Made by a program: the position numbers and the translations under genes
The notes under the pieces: model-generated
Databases searched by the model: none
Seen by the model: only the letters and a program-made list of their open reading frames with translations
Told to the model about the DNA's origin: nothing
Part shown: in pieces, positions 18,680 through 27,101 of the stretch
Position numbering within the stretch: position 1 is the first letter of the stretch
How the letters are laid out: each line of letters begins with the position of its first letter
NCBI GenBank assembly: GCA_947477565.1
Contig: CANJUR010000029.1
Location: 1-53,271 of the forward strand
Length of the DNA: 53,271 bases
Source of the DNA: Deltaproteobacteria bacterium
Lineage (GTDB): Bacteria; Myxococcota_A; Polyangia; Polyangiales; Ga0077539
Reading direction: 5' to 3'

Positions 18680-18940
18680 ATGTCATCGTCGGACGAGCTG
18701 ATCACGAAGGTTCGGGCGTATGTTTTGTCGAACTTCCCGGTGGCCGACCCCGGCGCGGTGACCAACAGCGCGTCGCTGATGGACCTGGGCATCGTCGATT
18801 CGACGGGCCTCCTCGAGGTGTTCGAGTGGCTGCGCGACGAGTTCTCCATCGAGGTGGCCGACGCTGAGATGGTTCCGGACAACTTCGACTCCATTACAAA
18901 TATCTCGGCGTACATAGGCCGAAAGATGTCCCCGGGCTGA
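18680..18940 (+). CDS. Acyl carrier protein
   Basis: An 86-aa phosphopantetheine-binding carrier. LGIVDSTGLLEVFEWL contains the DS motif; Ser41 is the expected attachment site. A good Shine-Dalgarno (AGAAAGGGG, 18662-18670) precedes the ATG. Dedicated carriers of this size accompany AMP ligases in exosortase-A-type loci and in secondary metabolism. The next gene begins 13 bp downstream. Confidence 0.88.
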   Translation: MSSSDELITKVRAYVLSNFPVADPGAVTNSASLMDLGIVDSTGLLEVFEWLRDEFSIEVADAEMVPDNFDSITNISAYIGRKMSPG

Positions 18941-18953
18941 GCGGAGCAGCGTA

Positions 18954-19796
18954 GTGGGCGACCGCGGCGAGTTCTTCCCGAGTGGATCGCGACGGCTCTA
19001 CGGATTCCTTCACGAGCCGCGCGCCTCCGAGGTTCCCCTCGTCATCGGCCCCGCGGCGATGGTCTTCGTTCACCCCTTCATGGAAGAGCGCCAGGACGCG
19101 CACCCCTTCCTTCGGTCGCTCGCGGGGCGGGTGAGCGCGCGTGGCCTCTGGGCGCTGCGCTTCGACCTGCACGGCTGCGGCGACAGCGAGGGAGAGTGGG
19201 AAGACGCCACCGTCGCATCGTGGCTCGAAGACCTCCGCGCGGCGTGTGATTTCATCCGAGCGCAGTCCGGCGTTCAGCGGGTGATTCTCTGCGGGATGCG
19301 CTTCGGAGCGACGCTCGCCGCGCTCGCCACCCTTGACGATGAGAAGCCCGCGCTCGCGCTGATTCAGCCCGTGGTGAAGGGCGTCGCGTACTCGATGGAC
19401 ATGCTGCGCGCATACGTTGCGGCGGAGATGGTGCTCACGAAGAAGGCCGGCGTGACCCGCGACTCGTTGGTCGAGCGGCTACGCCTCGGGCAAACGGTCA
19501 ACGTGTTTGGCTACCACCTGACGGCAGCGCAGTTCGACGGCCTGCGCGACATCGACCTGATGCAATCGCTGGCCTCGTACCCGGCGCCCGCGCTGATCGT
19601 GGACGTGGTGAAGACCGCGACGGGGCGCGCGAGCAACGATCTGGCCTCGCTGGTGACCGCGATGGGTCCTGCGGCGGCGCTGGCCCGCGCGGTAGAGCCG
19701 CAGCCGCTTTACGCCGAGGGCAAGGTGCACCTCACGCGCGCCGAGCAGGTCGAACTCACGCTCCTTGGGTGGCTCGAGACGCTCGGTCAGCCGTAG
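18954..19796 (+). CDS. Alpha/beta hydrolase, exosortase-A-associated hydrolase 2 type
   Basis: A 280-aa protein with an alpha/beta-hydrolase fold, starting at GTG. VFVHPFMEERQDAHPFLRSL, FDLHGCGDSEG, the elbow ILCGMRFGATLAAL (114-118) and IQPVVKG follow the pattern I know for hydrolase ortholog 2 of exosortase type 1 loci. In that group the nucleophile position is an Arg in GLRLG; here Arg116 in GMRFG takes the place of Ser. It may therefore be a non-classical hydrolase or a binding protein. Its place right after the carrier protein suggests it acts on the acyl-carrier product. Confidence 0.82.
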   Translation: MGDRGEFFPSGSRRLYGFLHEPRASEVPLVIGPAAMVFVHPFMEERQDAHPFLRSLAGRVSARGLWALRFDLHGCGDSEGEWEDATVASWLEDLRAACDFIRAQSGVQRVILCGMRFGATLAALATLDDEKPALALIQPVVKGVAYSMDMLRAYVAAEMVLTKKAGVTRDSLVERLRLGQTVNVFGYHLTAAQFDGLRDIDLMQSLASYPAPALIVDVVKTATGRASNDLASLVTAMGPAAALARAVEPQPLYAEGKVHLTRAEQVELTLLGWLETLGQP

Positions 19797-19909
19797 GTTT
19801 TGACCGTTCGCCGGGATGGGGCCGTGCCGCGCTGCGCGGAGACGTGCTAGGTGACGCGACGTCGACGGGCGTACGAGCGTCAAAACTGCGGTTTTTGGAG
19901 GCTTTCCAG

Positions 19910-20647
19910 GTGAGTGTCATGTTCACGAAGGCGATCGTCGTTGGCGCGTCGTCGGGCATCGGGGAGGCGATCGCGAAGCAGCTTGCGGCGTCTGGGGTGA
20001 CCGTCGCGGTGCTCGGTCGTCGCACTGCAGAGCTTGAGCGCGTCTGCGCGGGATCAGACAAGTTGAAGCCCTACACGCACGACGTAGAGGCCTTCGACGA
20101 GGTGCCCGACCTCTTTGCGAAGATCGTGGCCGACCTCGGCGGACTCGACCTGCTGGTGTACGCCGCGGGCGTGATGCCGAAGGTCGCGGAGGGCGAGTAC
20201 GACTTCGACAAAGATCGGCAGATGATGGCTGTCAATGTGGTCGGAGCGATGGCGTGGATGAACCCCGCAGCGGCCCGCTTCGAGGCCGCGCGGGCAGGGA
20301 CGATCCTCGGGATCTCGAGCATCGCGGGCGAGCGCGGACGCCGGGGAAACCCGGGGTACACCACGTCGAAGGCGGCGCTGACGGCGTACCTGGAGGCGCT
20401 GCGCAACCGGTGCTCGCGCTACGGGGTCAACGTGGTGACGGCGAAGCCGGGGTTCGTCTCGACGGCGATGACCCAGGGCATGGGGAAACTGTTGTGGTTG
20501 ATCCCCGCGGACGAAGCGGCGCGGCAGAGCCTCGCGCTGGCGCGGCGGGGAACGAGCGCGATCGGGTTTGTCCCGGCGCGCTGGTCGCTGGTGGCGTGGG
20601 TGGTGCGGTCGATTCCGTCGTGGCTCTTTCGAAGGACCAACGTGTGA
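19910..20647 (+). CDS. Short-chain dehydrogenase, DprE2-like
   Basis: A 245-aa SDR with cofactor motif VGASSGIGEA (11-20), Ser136/137 and an intact Tyr150-Thr-Thr-Ser-Lys154. The stretches SSIAGERGRRGNPGY and the C-terminal RSIPSWLFRRTNV resemble mycobacterial DprE2. That enzyme reduces the 2-keto sugar made by DprE1, completing epimerisation of polyprenyl-phosphoryl ribose to arabinose. I chose GTG 19910 because GGAGG (19897-19901) is 8 nt upstream; ATG 19919 is the alternative. The stop overlaps the start of the DprE1-like gene, which strongly supports joint function. Confidence 0.82.
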   Translation: MSVMFTKAIVVGASSGIGEAIAKQLAASGVTVAVLGRRTAELERVCAGSDKLKPYTHDVEAFDEVPDLFAKIVADLGGLDLLVYAAGVMPKVAEGEYDFDKDRQMMAVNVVGAMAWMNPAAARFEAARAGTILGISSIAGERGRRGNPGYTTSKAALTAYLEALRNRCSRYGVNVVTAKPGFVSTAMTQGMGKLLWLIPADEAARQSLALARRGTSAIGFVPARWSLVAWVVRSIPSWLFRRTNV

Positions 20648-22077
20648 TGCGCCGCCCGACACTTACGACGCTACGCGCGCGGTCCCCCTGGCGGGTGCTC
20701 GGTGGCTTCGGACAGGCGATCAACGGCGCTTGCCGGTACGTCGCGCCGGCGAGCGTCGAAGAACTCTCGGCGACGCTGGCGAGAGCGCACGAGGAGGGCC
20801 TCACGGTGGCCTTCCGCGGCGCGGGACGAAGCTACGGCGACGCCTCCATCAACACGCGCGGGCTCGTCGTCGATACGCAGCGCCTGACGCGGGTGCACCG
20901 GTGGGATCCGGGCTCAGGAGAGTTCGAGTGCGAGCCGGGCGTGACGGTGGAGGGCCTGTGGCGTCGCACCATCGAGGACGGATACTGGCCCGCGGTGGTG
21001 CCCGGCACGATGCGCCCGACCATGGGCGGCTGCCTCGCGATGAACATCCACGGCAAGAACAACTTCCGCGCGGGTCCGTTCGGCGAGCACGTACAGGAAA
21101 TCGACCTTGTGACCCCGAGCGGCGAGGTGCTGACGTGCAACCGGGAGCAGAACCCCGACGTCTTCCACGCCGCCATCGGGGGCCTCGGGATGCTCGGCGC
21201 GATCACCCGCGTGAAGTTGAAGTTGAAGAAGATCGAGAGCGGCCTGCTGCGCGTCGATGCGAGGGTGGGCCGCAACCTCGACGAGATCTTCGAGTGCTTC
21301 GAGGAGCTCATCCCGAAGTCCGACTACGTGGTCGGGTGGATCGACTGCTTCGCGCGCAACGGCTCCCTCGGGCGCGGCCAACTCCACGCGGCGCACTACC
21401 TCCACGGCGACGAAGACCCCGACCCGCAGGGGTCGTTGCACGTCGAGCGGCAGGGCCTTCCCTCGACGATCCTGGGCTTCCCCCGCGGCAAGCTCTGGAT
21501 CCCGATGCAGTTCTTCGTAAACGACCTCGGCGTGGCGATGGTCAACCGCGCGAAATACTGGTCTTCGTATTTCGGCGATGGGGCGAGCTACCTGCAGTCG
21601 CACGTGGGGTTCGCGTTTTTGCTCGACTACGTGCCCGATTGGCGGCTCGCGTACGGCGACGGCGGCTTCGTGCAGTACCAGGTGTTCATCCCGAAGGAGA
21701 CCGCGAAGGCCACCCTCAAGACGCTGCTCGATCTCGGTCAGCGCCGCGGATTTCCGTCGTACCTCGGGGTGCTCAAGCGGCATCGGCCCGACGCATTTCT
21801 GCTCTCGCACGCGGTCGATGGTTGGTCTCTCGCGATGGACTTCAAGGTCACGCGCGGCAACCGCGAGGCGCTCTGGAAGCACTTCGCGGAGATGACCGCG
21901 ATCGTCCTCGACGCAGGCGGTCGCTTCTACTTCGCCAAGGATGGGGTGCTCACCTCCGCGGATGTCGCCCGCGCCTACGGGCAAGAGCGGATCGACCGCT
22001 TCGCGGCGATCAAGCAGCGCCTTGATCCCGATGGCACGCTCAACAGCGACCTTTCGAGGCGCGCCCTCGGACTTTAG
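20647..22077 (+). CDS. FAD-dependent oxidoreductase, DprE1-like
   Basis: A 476-aa flavoprotein of the VAO/PCMH family. The FAD-binding loop is FRGAGRSYGDASINTRG (57-72), and CLAMNIHGKNN..AGPFGEHV plus IGGLGMLGAITRVKL correspond to DprE1. C-terminal landmarks DGWSLAMDF (391-399), FYFAKD (428-432, with the conserved Lys431) and DPDGTLNSDLSRR also match. The position of Mycobacterium DprE1 Cys387, the residue attacked by benzothiazinones, is Ala396 here. The family oxidises the 2'-hydroxyl of a polyprenyl-phospho-pentose. Its ATG overlaps the stop of the DprE2-like gene (TGATG). Confidence 0.85.
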   Translation: MRRPTLTTLRARSPWRVLGGFGQAINGACRYVAPASVEELSATLARAHEEGLTVAFRGAGRSYGDASINTRGLVVDTQRLTRVHRWDPGSGEFECEPGVTVEGLWRRTIEDGYWPAVVPGTMRPTMGGCLAMNIHGKNNFRAGPFGEHVQEIDLVTPSGEVLTCNREQNPDVFHAAIGGLGMLGAITRVKLKLKKIESGLLRVDARVGRNLDEIFECFEELIPKSDYVVGWIDCFARNGSLGRGQLHAAHYLHGDEDPDPQGSLHVERQGLPSTILGFPRGKLWIPMQFFVNDLGVAMVNRAKYWSSYFGDGASYLQSHVGFAFLLDYVPDWRLAYGDGGFVQYQVFIPKETAKATLKTLLDLGQRRGFPSYLGVLKRHRPDAFLLSHAVDGWSLAMDFKVTRGNREALWKHFAEMTAIVLDAGGRFYFAKDGVLTSADVARAYGQERIDRFAAIKQRLDPDGTLNSDLSRRALGL

Positions 22078-22139
22078 GGATGGTTTCTGTCGTACCGTGC
22101 GGAGGGGCCGCCGGGCGGCGGTAACCTTCGGAGACTCCG

Positions 22140-23195
22140 ATGGAAAAAGCGGTCTGCTTCACCAACGAGAACGGCCAGGTACTGCACGGTATCCTGCACC
22201 TGCCGGATGATCCGGCGACGATGCGGGGCGCGGGACTTCTCTGGCTCTCCGCCGGGCAGAAGGTGCGCCAGGGTGCGTGGCGGATGAACGTCGCGATCGC
22301 GCGGCGTCTCGCAGCGAAGGGCGTTCCGACGCTGCGCTTTGACTACCGCGGCATCGGCGACTCCGAGGGCGAACCCCGGCACGGCGAGATGGTGATGGAT
22401 CTCTACGGGTTCATCCAAAACGGTGGATTTCGCGGGGATGCGATCGCGGCGGCGCAATTCCTGACGGCGCAGACCGGCATAAAATCGCTGGTGCTGGGCG
22501 GCCTTTGCGGCGGCGCGATCACCGGGCTCTTTGCGGCGGCGACGCTGCCCAACGTGTTCGGGCACGTGGTGGTCGATTTGCCGGTGACCATCTCCTCGTC
22601 GTCGCGGCAGCGCTACCTCGAAGACCACGCCGCGGAGCTTCTCCACTCTCGCCCCGGCGAGACCGACACGGTCATCGCGCTTTACCTGAAGAAGCTCACC
22701 GACCTTACCGCGTGGCGTCGACTTCTCTCCGGCGAGAGCGACTACTCGCTGCTACTGGAAGCGGCCCGTATCAAGTCCCGCACGCAGGTCGATCGCCTGC
22801 TGCCGCGGCTCCCGCCCAGGGCGCGCGCCGGGGTCGAGCGACTGCTGCGGGGAGTGCTCCCGCCGGTCGAGCCAGAGAGCCCGCCGATACCGGTAGACGC
22901 AGCGCTCGCGGCGCAGATGAAGGTCAGCGGCGAGGTGAAAAACGACCTCGTCGAGGAGGTCTTTCAGCAAGCGCTCGCGCGCGGCCAGCGGGTGCGCTTC
23001 GTCAACAGCTCTTCGTACCACCCGACCTTCATGGGGTACTTCGGCAACACCGCGCTGCGCGGTGACGAGGCGAGTTTGAACGCGCGCGGAATCGAGCTGA
23101 CGCTGGTGCCCGACACCAACCACATCTTCTCGCTCGAGCACTCTCAGCGCGCGCTCTTCGAGGCCATCGAGGCGATGGTCGCGATGGCTACGTAG
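22140..23195 (+). CDS. Alpha/beta hydrolase, exosortase-A-associated hydrolase 1 type
   Basis: A 351-aa alpha/beta hydrolase. Early strands (LHGILHLP, RFDYRGIGDSEGEPRH), the nucleophile elbow LVLGGLCGGAITGLF and KKLTDLTAWRRLLSGE follow the pattern of hydrolase ortholog 1 from exosortase type 1 loci. Cys123 replaces the usual Ser at the elbow, as in that group (GLCD). The distal part, from about residue 240, is less conserved and ends with an NHIFSLEHS stretch that may supply the catalytic His. It is the last gene of the cassette, 62 bp after the DprE1-like gene. Confidence 0.8.
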   Translation: MEKAVCFTNENGQVLHGILHLPDDPATMRGAGLLWLSAGQKVRQGAWRMNVAIARRLAAKGVPTLRFDYRGIGDSEGEPRHGEMVMDLYGFIQNGGFRGDAIAAAQFLTAQTGIKSLVLGGLCGGAITGLFAAATLPNVFGHVVVDLPVTISSSSRQRYLEDHAAELLHSRPGETDTVIALYLKKLTDLTAWRRLLSGESDYSLLLEAARIKSRTQVDRLLPRLPPRARAGVERLLRGVLPPVEPESPPIPVDAALAAQMKVSGEVKNDLVEEVFQQALARGQRVRFVNSSSYHPTFMGYFGNTALRGDEASLNARGIELTLVPDTNHIFSLEHSQRALFEAIEAMVAMAT

Positions 23196-23208
23196 GCGTC
23201 GGCCGCGC

Positions 23209-24354
23209 CTATTCGCAGCCCAGTCGCGCGACCCGAAGCTCTTCCCGCCTCCCACGCGCGGCGGCGATCTCCTGCCACACCACGTAAACGTGGTGCCCAT
23301 CCGTAGCTAGCTCACTCTCGCCTGCCTCCATGCCTGCGCGCGACACCTGCGCGACGGTCGCCGGATCGAGCACTCCACGGCACACCCGCCCGGCGCGCAC
23401 GAGCGTGCGGTGGCCGGTCCCCTCGGTCCATGAGAGCACCGCGCAGCCCGGCGTTTGCGTTGCGACGATCGATGGCGCCACCGCGGGCGCGCGCCCGGTC
23501 CGCAGCGCCGCTACGGCATGCCGATGCCCCGGCGTCCACGTCGCGAGCGCGAGCTGCCACGGCGACCGCACCGCCGCCGAACGGGCGTACGCCACGACGG
23601 CCGCGCCATCGACCCACGCGACCGCGGGCACCCCGACGAACCCGGGCGCCGCAGTGAAGACCACGGGTTGCGAGCTCGGACGCGCGTCCGTGTCGAGGAT
23701 CATCGCGCTCACCTCCGCGTGACCGGGCGTGCCGTCGCCCGAGCGCCACACGAGCACCGCGCGATCGGCGTCGGCCCGTGCGATGGCCATGCGATCTGCC
23801 GTGAGATCGTCCGACGTGGTGTGTTCTCGCCCGGTGCGGCTACCGACGAAGCGAAGCGCCGCGGCGTTGGTAAACGCCAACACTGAATCGTCGCCGGCGG
23901 TGCCGAGCGCGACGCCGCCACTGCAGCCGCCCCGATCGGACGCGGCGTGCAGCGAGGGAAACGCTCCGAAACCGTGGCTGCTGCATCGGATGCTGCCCAT
24001 TCCGCCGGAGCATTGGCATTCCGCGATCGCCGCGCCGTCTCCCGTCGGGGAGGCGCTCGCCGCGAGCCCCGTCATGTGTTCGAAGAAAACGGACTCACGG
24101 GCGATGTCGCGCGCCGCCGCACGCGGCGAGAGCGTGCTCGGATCAACCTCCCGGGCGTACGCGACGTGTGGACGCCATTCGGGCGGACCGCCCTCGTCCG
24201 CCGTGGGCCTCGGCCCGGTCTCCTGCCAGCCCACGACCACGCTGCCGTTGTACGCCGCGATCACCGCGCCGTAGCCCCCGCGGCCCTCTGTGACGACCAC
24301 CCCCTCCGGCGGAATCGCCCCACACAACTGCGCAAAAACCAGCGCTGCGATCAT
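23209..24354 (-). CDS. Secreted hypothetical protein, beta-propeller-like
   Basis: A 381-aa protein with a short N-terminal hydrophobic leader (MIAALVFAQLCGA). Repeating strand patterns such as GSVVVGWQ, GDDSVLAF, RAVLVWRSG, GAAVVAYARS and HHVYVVWQE recur every 40-60 residues, as in beta-propellers. A central Cys-rich loop (ECQCSGG, IRCSSHG, GGCSGG) may be disulfide-bonded. No family is recognised. It is 30 bp downstream of the DUF58 gene on the same strand and converges with the cassette. Confidence 0.6.
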   Translation of the reverse strand: MIAALVFAQLCGAIPPEGVVVTEGRGGYGAVIAAYNGSVVVGWQETGPRPTADEGGPPEWRPHVAYAREVDPSTLSPRAAARDIARESVFFEHMTGLAASASPTGDGAAIAECQCSGGMGSIRCSSHGFGAFPSLHAASDRGGCSGGVALGTAGDDSVLAFTNAAALRFVGSRTGREHTTSDDLTADRMAIARADADRAVLVWRSGDGTPGHAEVSAMILDTDARPSSQPVVFTAAPGFVGVPAVAWVDGAAVVAYARSAAVRSPWQLALATWTPGHRHAVAALRTGRAPAVAPSIVATQTPGCAVLSWTEGTGHRTLVRAGRVCRGVLDPATVAQVSRAGMEAGESELATDGHHVYVVWQEIAAARGRREELRVARLGCE

Positions 24355-24384
24355 GCGCGCGAGCCTATCGTCTCTCGTGCGCGC

Positions 24385-26001
24385 TCACACCCTCGGCGCC
24401 GCCGCCCGCTTGAGCCAGTGAATCATCGGCTCGCTCCCATTGGCCACCTGCAACGGAACCCCCGCGCTTGCCAGCCACGCCCGGTGCTTCGCCAGCCGCG
24501 CGCGCTCCTCCTCCAGGAACACTCCCTCCACCGCCGCCCGTGCGCTCGCCGCATCCTGCGTGAGCCCTGCGGGCGCCGCCCCGATGAAGCGCTCGCCCGC
24601 CAGGGCCACCACGGTCACGCGGTGCCGCGCCTTGCGCAGCGCACCCACGGTCAACCGGAGTTCGTCCGTCGTCGCGATCGCGTCGAGGTCTGTCAGCACG
24701 AGCACCGTGCGCGCCTCTCGCGCCCCCTGTCCCACGCACCGCAGCGCGTGCATCAGCCCGATGCTCTTCGCCGCCCCGCTCGGATCGTGGCGCATCGGCA
24801 GCGGAATCGCCCGCGCCCGACAAAATGCCCGCAGCGCCCTCCCCACCGGATCCGCCGCCCGCACCGGCAGCCGCATCGCCGCGTCGCCCTCCGTGGCCCG
24901 CTCGATCCATCGCAGCATGGTCACTCGCGCCTCGTACGCGGTGTTGCCGCGCATCGCATCGATGCCTTCCTGCTCGCGGAAATACCGCGCCACCGTCTCG
25001 ATGAGTGCCTCCTCATCGACATCCGTGAGGTCGTCATCGACCACCGATCGCAGCTCCACCGCCGAGGCCACCAGCGAGCGCAGATGCGCGGCCCCGTCGC
25101 CCGGATCGACCCTCGTCACTACTCGCCGGTCGAACGCCACGAGGCCCAGCCGATCGCCCGTGCTCGCGCTCGCCCGCGCCGCCTGCGCCACCAATTCGAT
25201 TGCGTGATCGAGCCGCGCTCGCCCGCTCTCGTCGCCGCGCATCGTCGCCGACGCATCCACCACGAGCACGCGCGTCGCCTGCGATTCGTCTTCGGTCTCG
25301 CGCACCAGCAGTCGTCCCCGCCGCGCGCTCGCCGACCACGCGATGCGCCGAAACGGGTCCCCTGGCCGATGCTCCCGCAGCTCTCGCAGCTCAGGCCCCT
25401 CACCCGCCCGCCGCACGCTGCGACCGGCCCGCGCGCTCGCCGCCGTCGCCCTCAGCGTCGTCGTCATCGGCCGCGTCGAGAAGCCCCGTGGCGCTACTTC
25501 CAGCACCAGCGGATTGGGAAAATAAAGCGGCACCCACGCGAGACCAAGCGGGCCTGCGAGCGTCATCCAGGCGCCATGCAGTACGTGCCGGCCCGCGTAG
25601 GAAGGCCGCACCTGAAGGTCGAAGCTCACCGCCGAGTGCGCCCCCACATCGACGCGCACGCCCTTTTTCCGAGTGTAGCGAACGCCCGCAGACAGCGCGA
25701 GCCGCGGCGTAGACAACGTCAGCGCCTCCCCCGTCGGGTTGCGCACCACCACCCGCACCACGACGGGCTCGTCGGGCCGTCGCGGACCATCCTCGCGCGC
25801 CAGCACCCACCACGAGAACTCGAGCCGCGTGCGACGCATCCGGCGCGGCATCGGCGAGGCGATCACCCACGCGAGGCCGACGCCGGTCACCAGCGCGCTC
25901 CCGGCCAGCGCCAGGGGTGCGACGCCCCCCAGCATCCCGGCCAGCGTGAGCGCCGAAGCACCCGCGAGGATCACCCGTCCGCTGTAGCTCAGCGACGGCA
26001 T
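24385..26001 (-). CDS. DUF58 domain protein
   Basis: A 538-aa protein with two N-terminal membrane segments (about 8-28 and 31-48), a beta-sandwich region (about 60-160) and the DUF58 core. The core landmark is GEGPELRELREHRPGDPFRRIAW split by the usual loop, then the VWA-like VLVVDASATMRG. A C-terminal extension of about 250 residues is less conserved (VLVLTDLDAI). DUF58 proteins work with MoxR AAA+ ATPases, and the MoxR gene ends 7 bp upstream. Substrates of such modules are mostly unknown. Confidence 0.85.
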   Translation of the reverse strand: MPSLSYSGRVILAGASALTLAGMLGGVAPLALAGSALVTGVGLAWVIASPMPRRMRRTRLEFSWWVLAREDGPRRPDEPVVVRVVVRNPTGEALTLSTPRLALSAGVRYTRKKGVRVDVGAHSAVSFDLQVRPSYAGRHVLHGAWMTLAGPLGLAWVPLYFPNPLVLEVAPRGFSTRPMTTTLRATAASARAGRSVRRAGEGPELRELREHRPGDPFRRIAWSASARRGRLLVRETEDESQATRVLVVDASATMRGDESGRARLDHAIELVAQAARASASTGDRLGLVAFDRRVVTRVDPGDGAAHLRSLVASAVELRSVVDDDLTDVDEEALIETVARYFREQEGIDAMRGNTAYEARVTMLRWIERATEGDAAMRLPVRAADPVGRALRAFCRARAIPLPMRHDPSGAAKSIGLMHALRCVGQGAREARTVLVLTDLDAIATTDELRLTVGALRKARHRVTVVALAGERFIGAAPAGLTQDAASARAAVEGVFLEEERARLAKHRAWLASAGVPLQVANGSEPMIHWLKRAAAPRV

Positions 26002-26008
26002 CGCCCGC

Positions 26009-27028
26009 TCAGCGTCCGCTTACCGCGCGGCCGTGCTGCGCCGCTCCGTCGCGCGCGTCGAGGCGTCGGTACGGCACCCGCGCAAGCGCCTCGTCTACCA
26101 GCGCCGCGGGCGACGCCCCCTCGGACTCCGCCTCGGCCCCGAGCAGGATACGGTGCGCCATCACCGGCTGTGCAACACGTTTTACATCATCGGGTAAAAC
26201 GAACGCGCGGCCATCGATGAGCGCGACCGCGCGCGCGGCCAGCACGAGGCCGAGCGAGGCCCGCGGCGAGGCCCCGAGCGCCACCTTCGGGTGCGTGCGC
26301 GTGTAGCCCGCAAGGGCGACGGCATACGAGTAGATCTCGTCGTCAACGTGCACCGTGTCCGTGACGGACTGCAGCCAGAGGATGTTCTCCAGCGAGATCA
26401 CCCCACGGGTGACGGGCGGCTTGGCGGAGTAGGCGCGCAGCACCCGCACTTCGTCCTCGGCGGAGGGGTACGGAACCACCACGCGCAGCAGGAAGCGATC
26501 AACCTGCGCCTCCGGGAGAGGATAAGTTCCTTCCTGCTCCAAGGGGTTTTGCGTGGCGAGGACGAAGAACGGCTCGACCAGTGGGTGCGTCTCGCCATCG
26601 ATGGTGACCTGTCGCTCCTGCATGGCCTCGAGCAGCGCGCTCTGGGTCTTGGCTGGAGCGCGGTTGATCTCGTCGCCCAGCACGACGTGCGCGAAGATGG
26701 GCCCGCGGCGGAGCGAGAAGGTCCCATCGCGGGGCGAGAGCACGTAGGTGCCGGTGATGTCACTGGGCAGCAGATCGGGCGTGAACTGAATGCGCTTGAA
26801 CGACCCACCCATCGCCGCGGCGAAGGCCTTGATGAGGGTGGTCTTCGCGACCCCCGGCACGCCCTCGAGTAGGCAATGCCCTCGCGCCAGCATCGCCACG
26901 AGAATGCGTTCGGGGATGTCCGGGTTGCCCACGTAAGCGTGCCCGACCTCGTCGAGCACCGACCGGGTCAACGCCAGCGCCTGGGACAACACCTCGGGTC
27001 GAAGGCCGGGGGCGACAGGGTTGTTCAT
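26009..27028 (-). CDS. MoxR family AAA+ ATPase
   Basis: A 339-aa ATPase. Walker A is LLEGVPGVAKTT, Walker B is VVLGDEINR, and sensor 1 lies in FVLATQNPLEQEGTYPLPEA. The QVDRFLLRV arginine-finger region and the C-terminal lid are present. MoxR proteins act as chaperones that mature metallo-enzymes or envelope complexes together with DUF58 and VWA partners. I placed the start at ATG 27028; an in-frame ATG at 27076 would add 16 residues and lie 25 bp after the DUF4350 gene. The three genes form a clear operon. Confidence 0.9.
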   Translation of the reverse strand: MNNPVAPGLRPEVLSQALALTRSVLDEVGHAYVGNPDIPERILVAMLARGHCLLEGVPGVAKTTLIKAFAAAMGGSFKRIQFTPDLLPSDITGTYVLSPRDGTFSLRRGPIFAHVVLGDEINRAPAKTQSALLEAMQERQVTIDGETHPLVEPFFVLATQNPLEQEGTYPLPEAQVDRFLLRVVVPYPSAEDEVRVLRAYSAKPPVTRGVISLENILWLQSVTDTVHVDDEIYSYAVALAGYTRTHPKVALGASPRASLGLVLAARAVALIDGRAFVLPDDVKRVAQPVMAHRILLGAEAESEGASPAALVDEALARVPYRRLDARDGAAQHGRAVSGR

Positions 27029-27101
27029 CGTGGCTTCAAGATCCTCTGGTTGGGGGGCGGCGGAGAGTCGCACCATCTCCCGCGCGCCGTCATGAGTGGT
27101 T

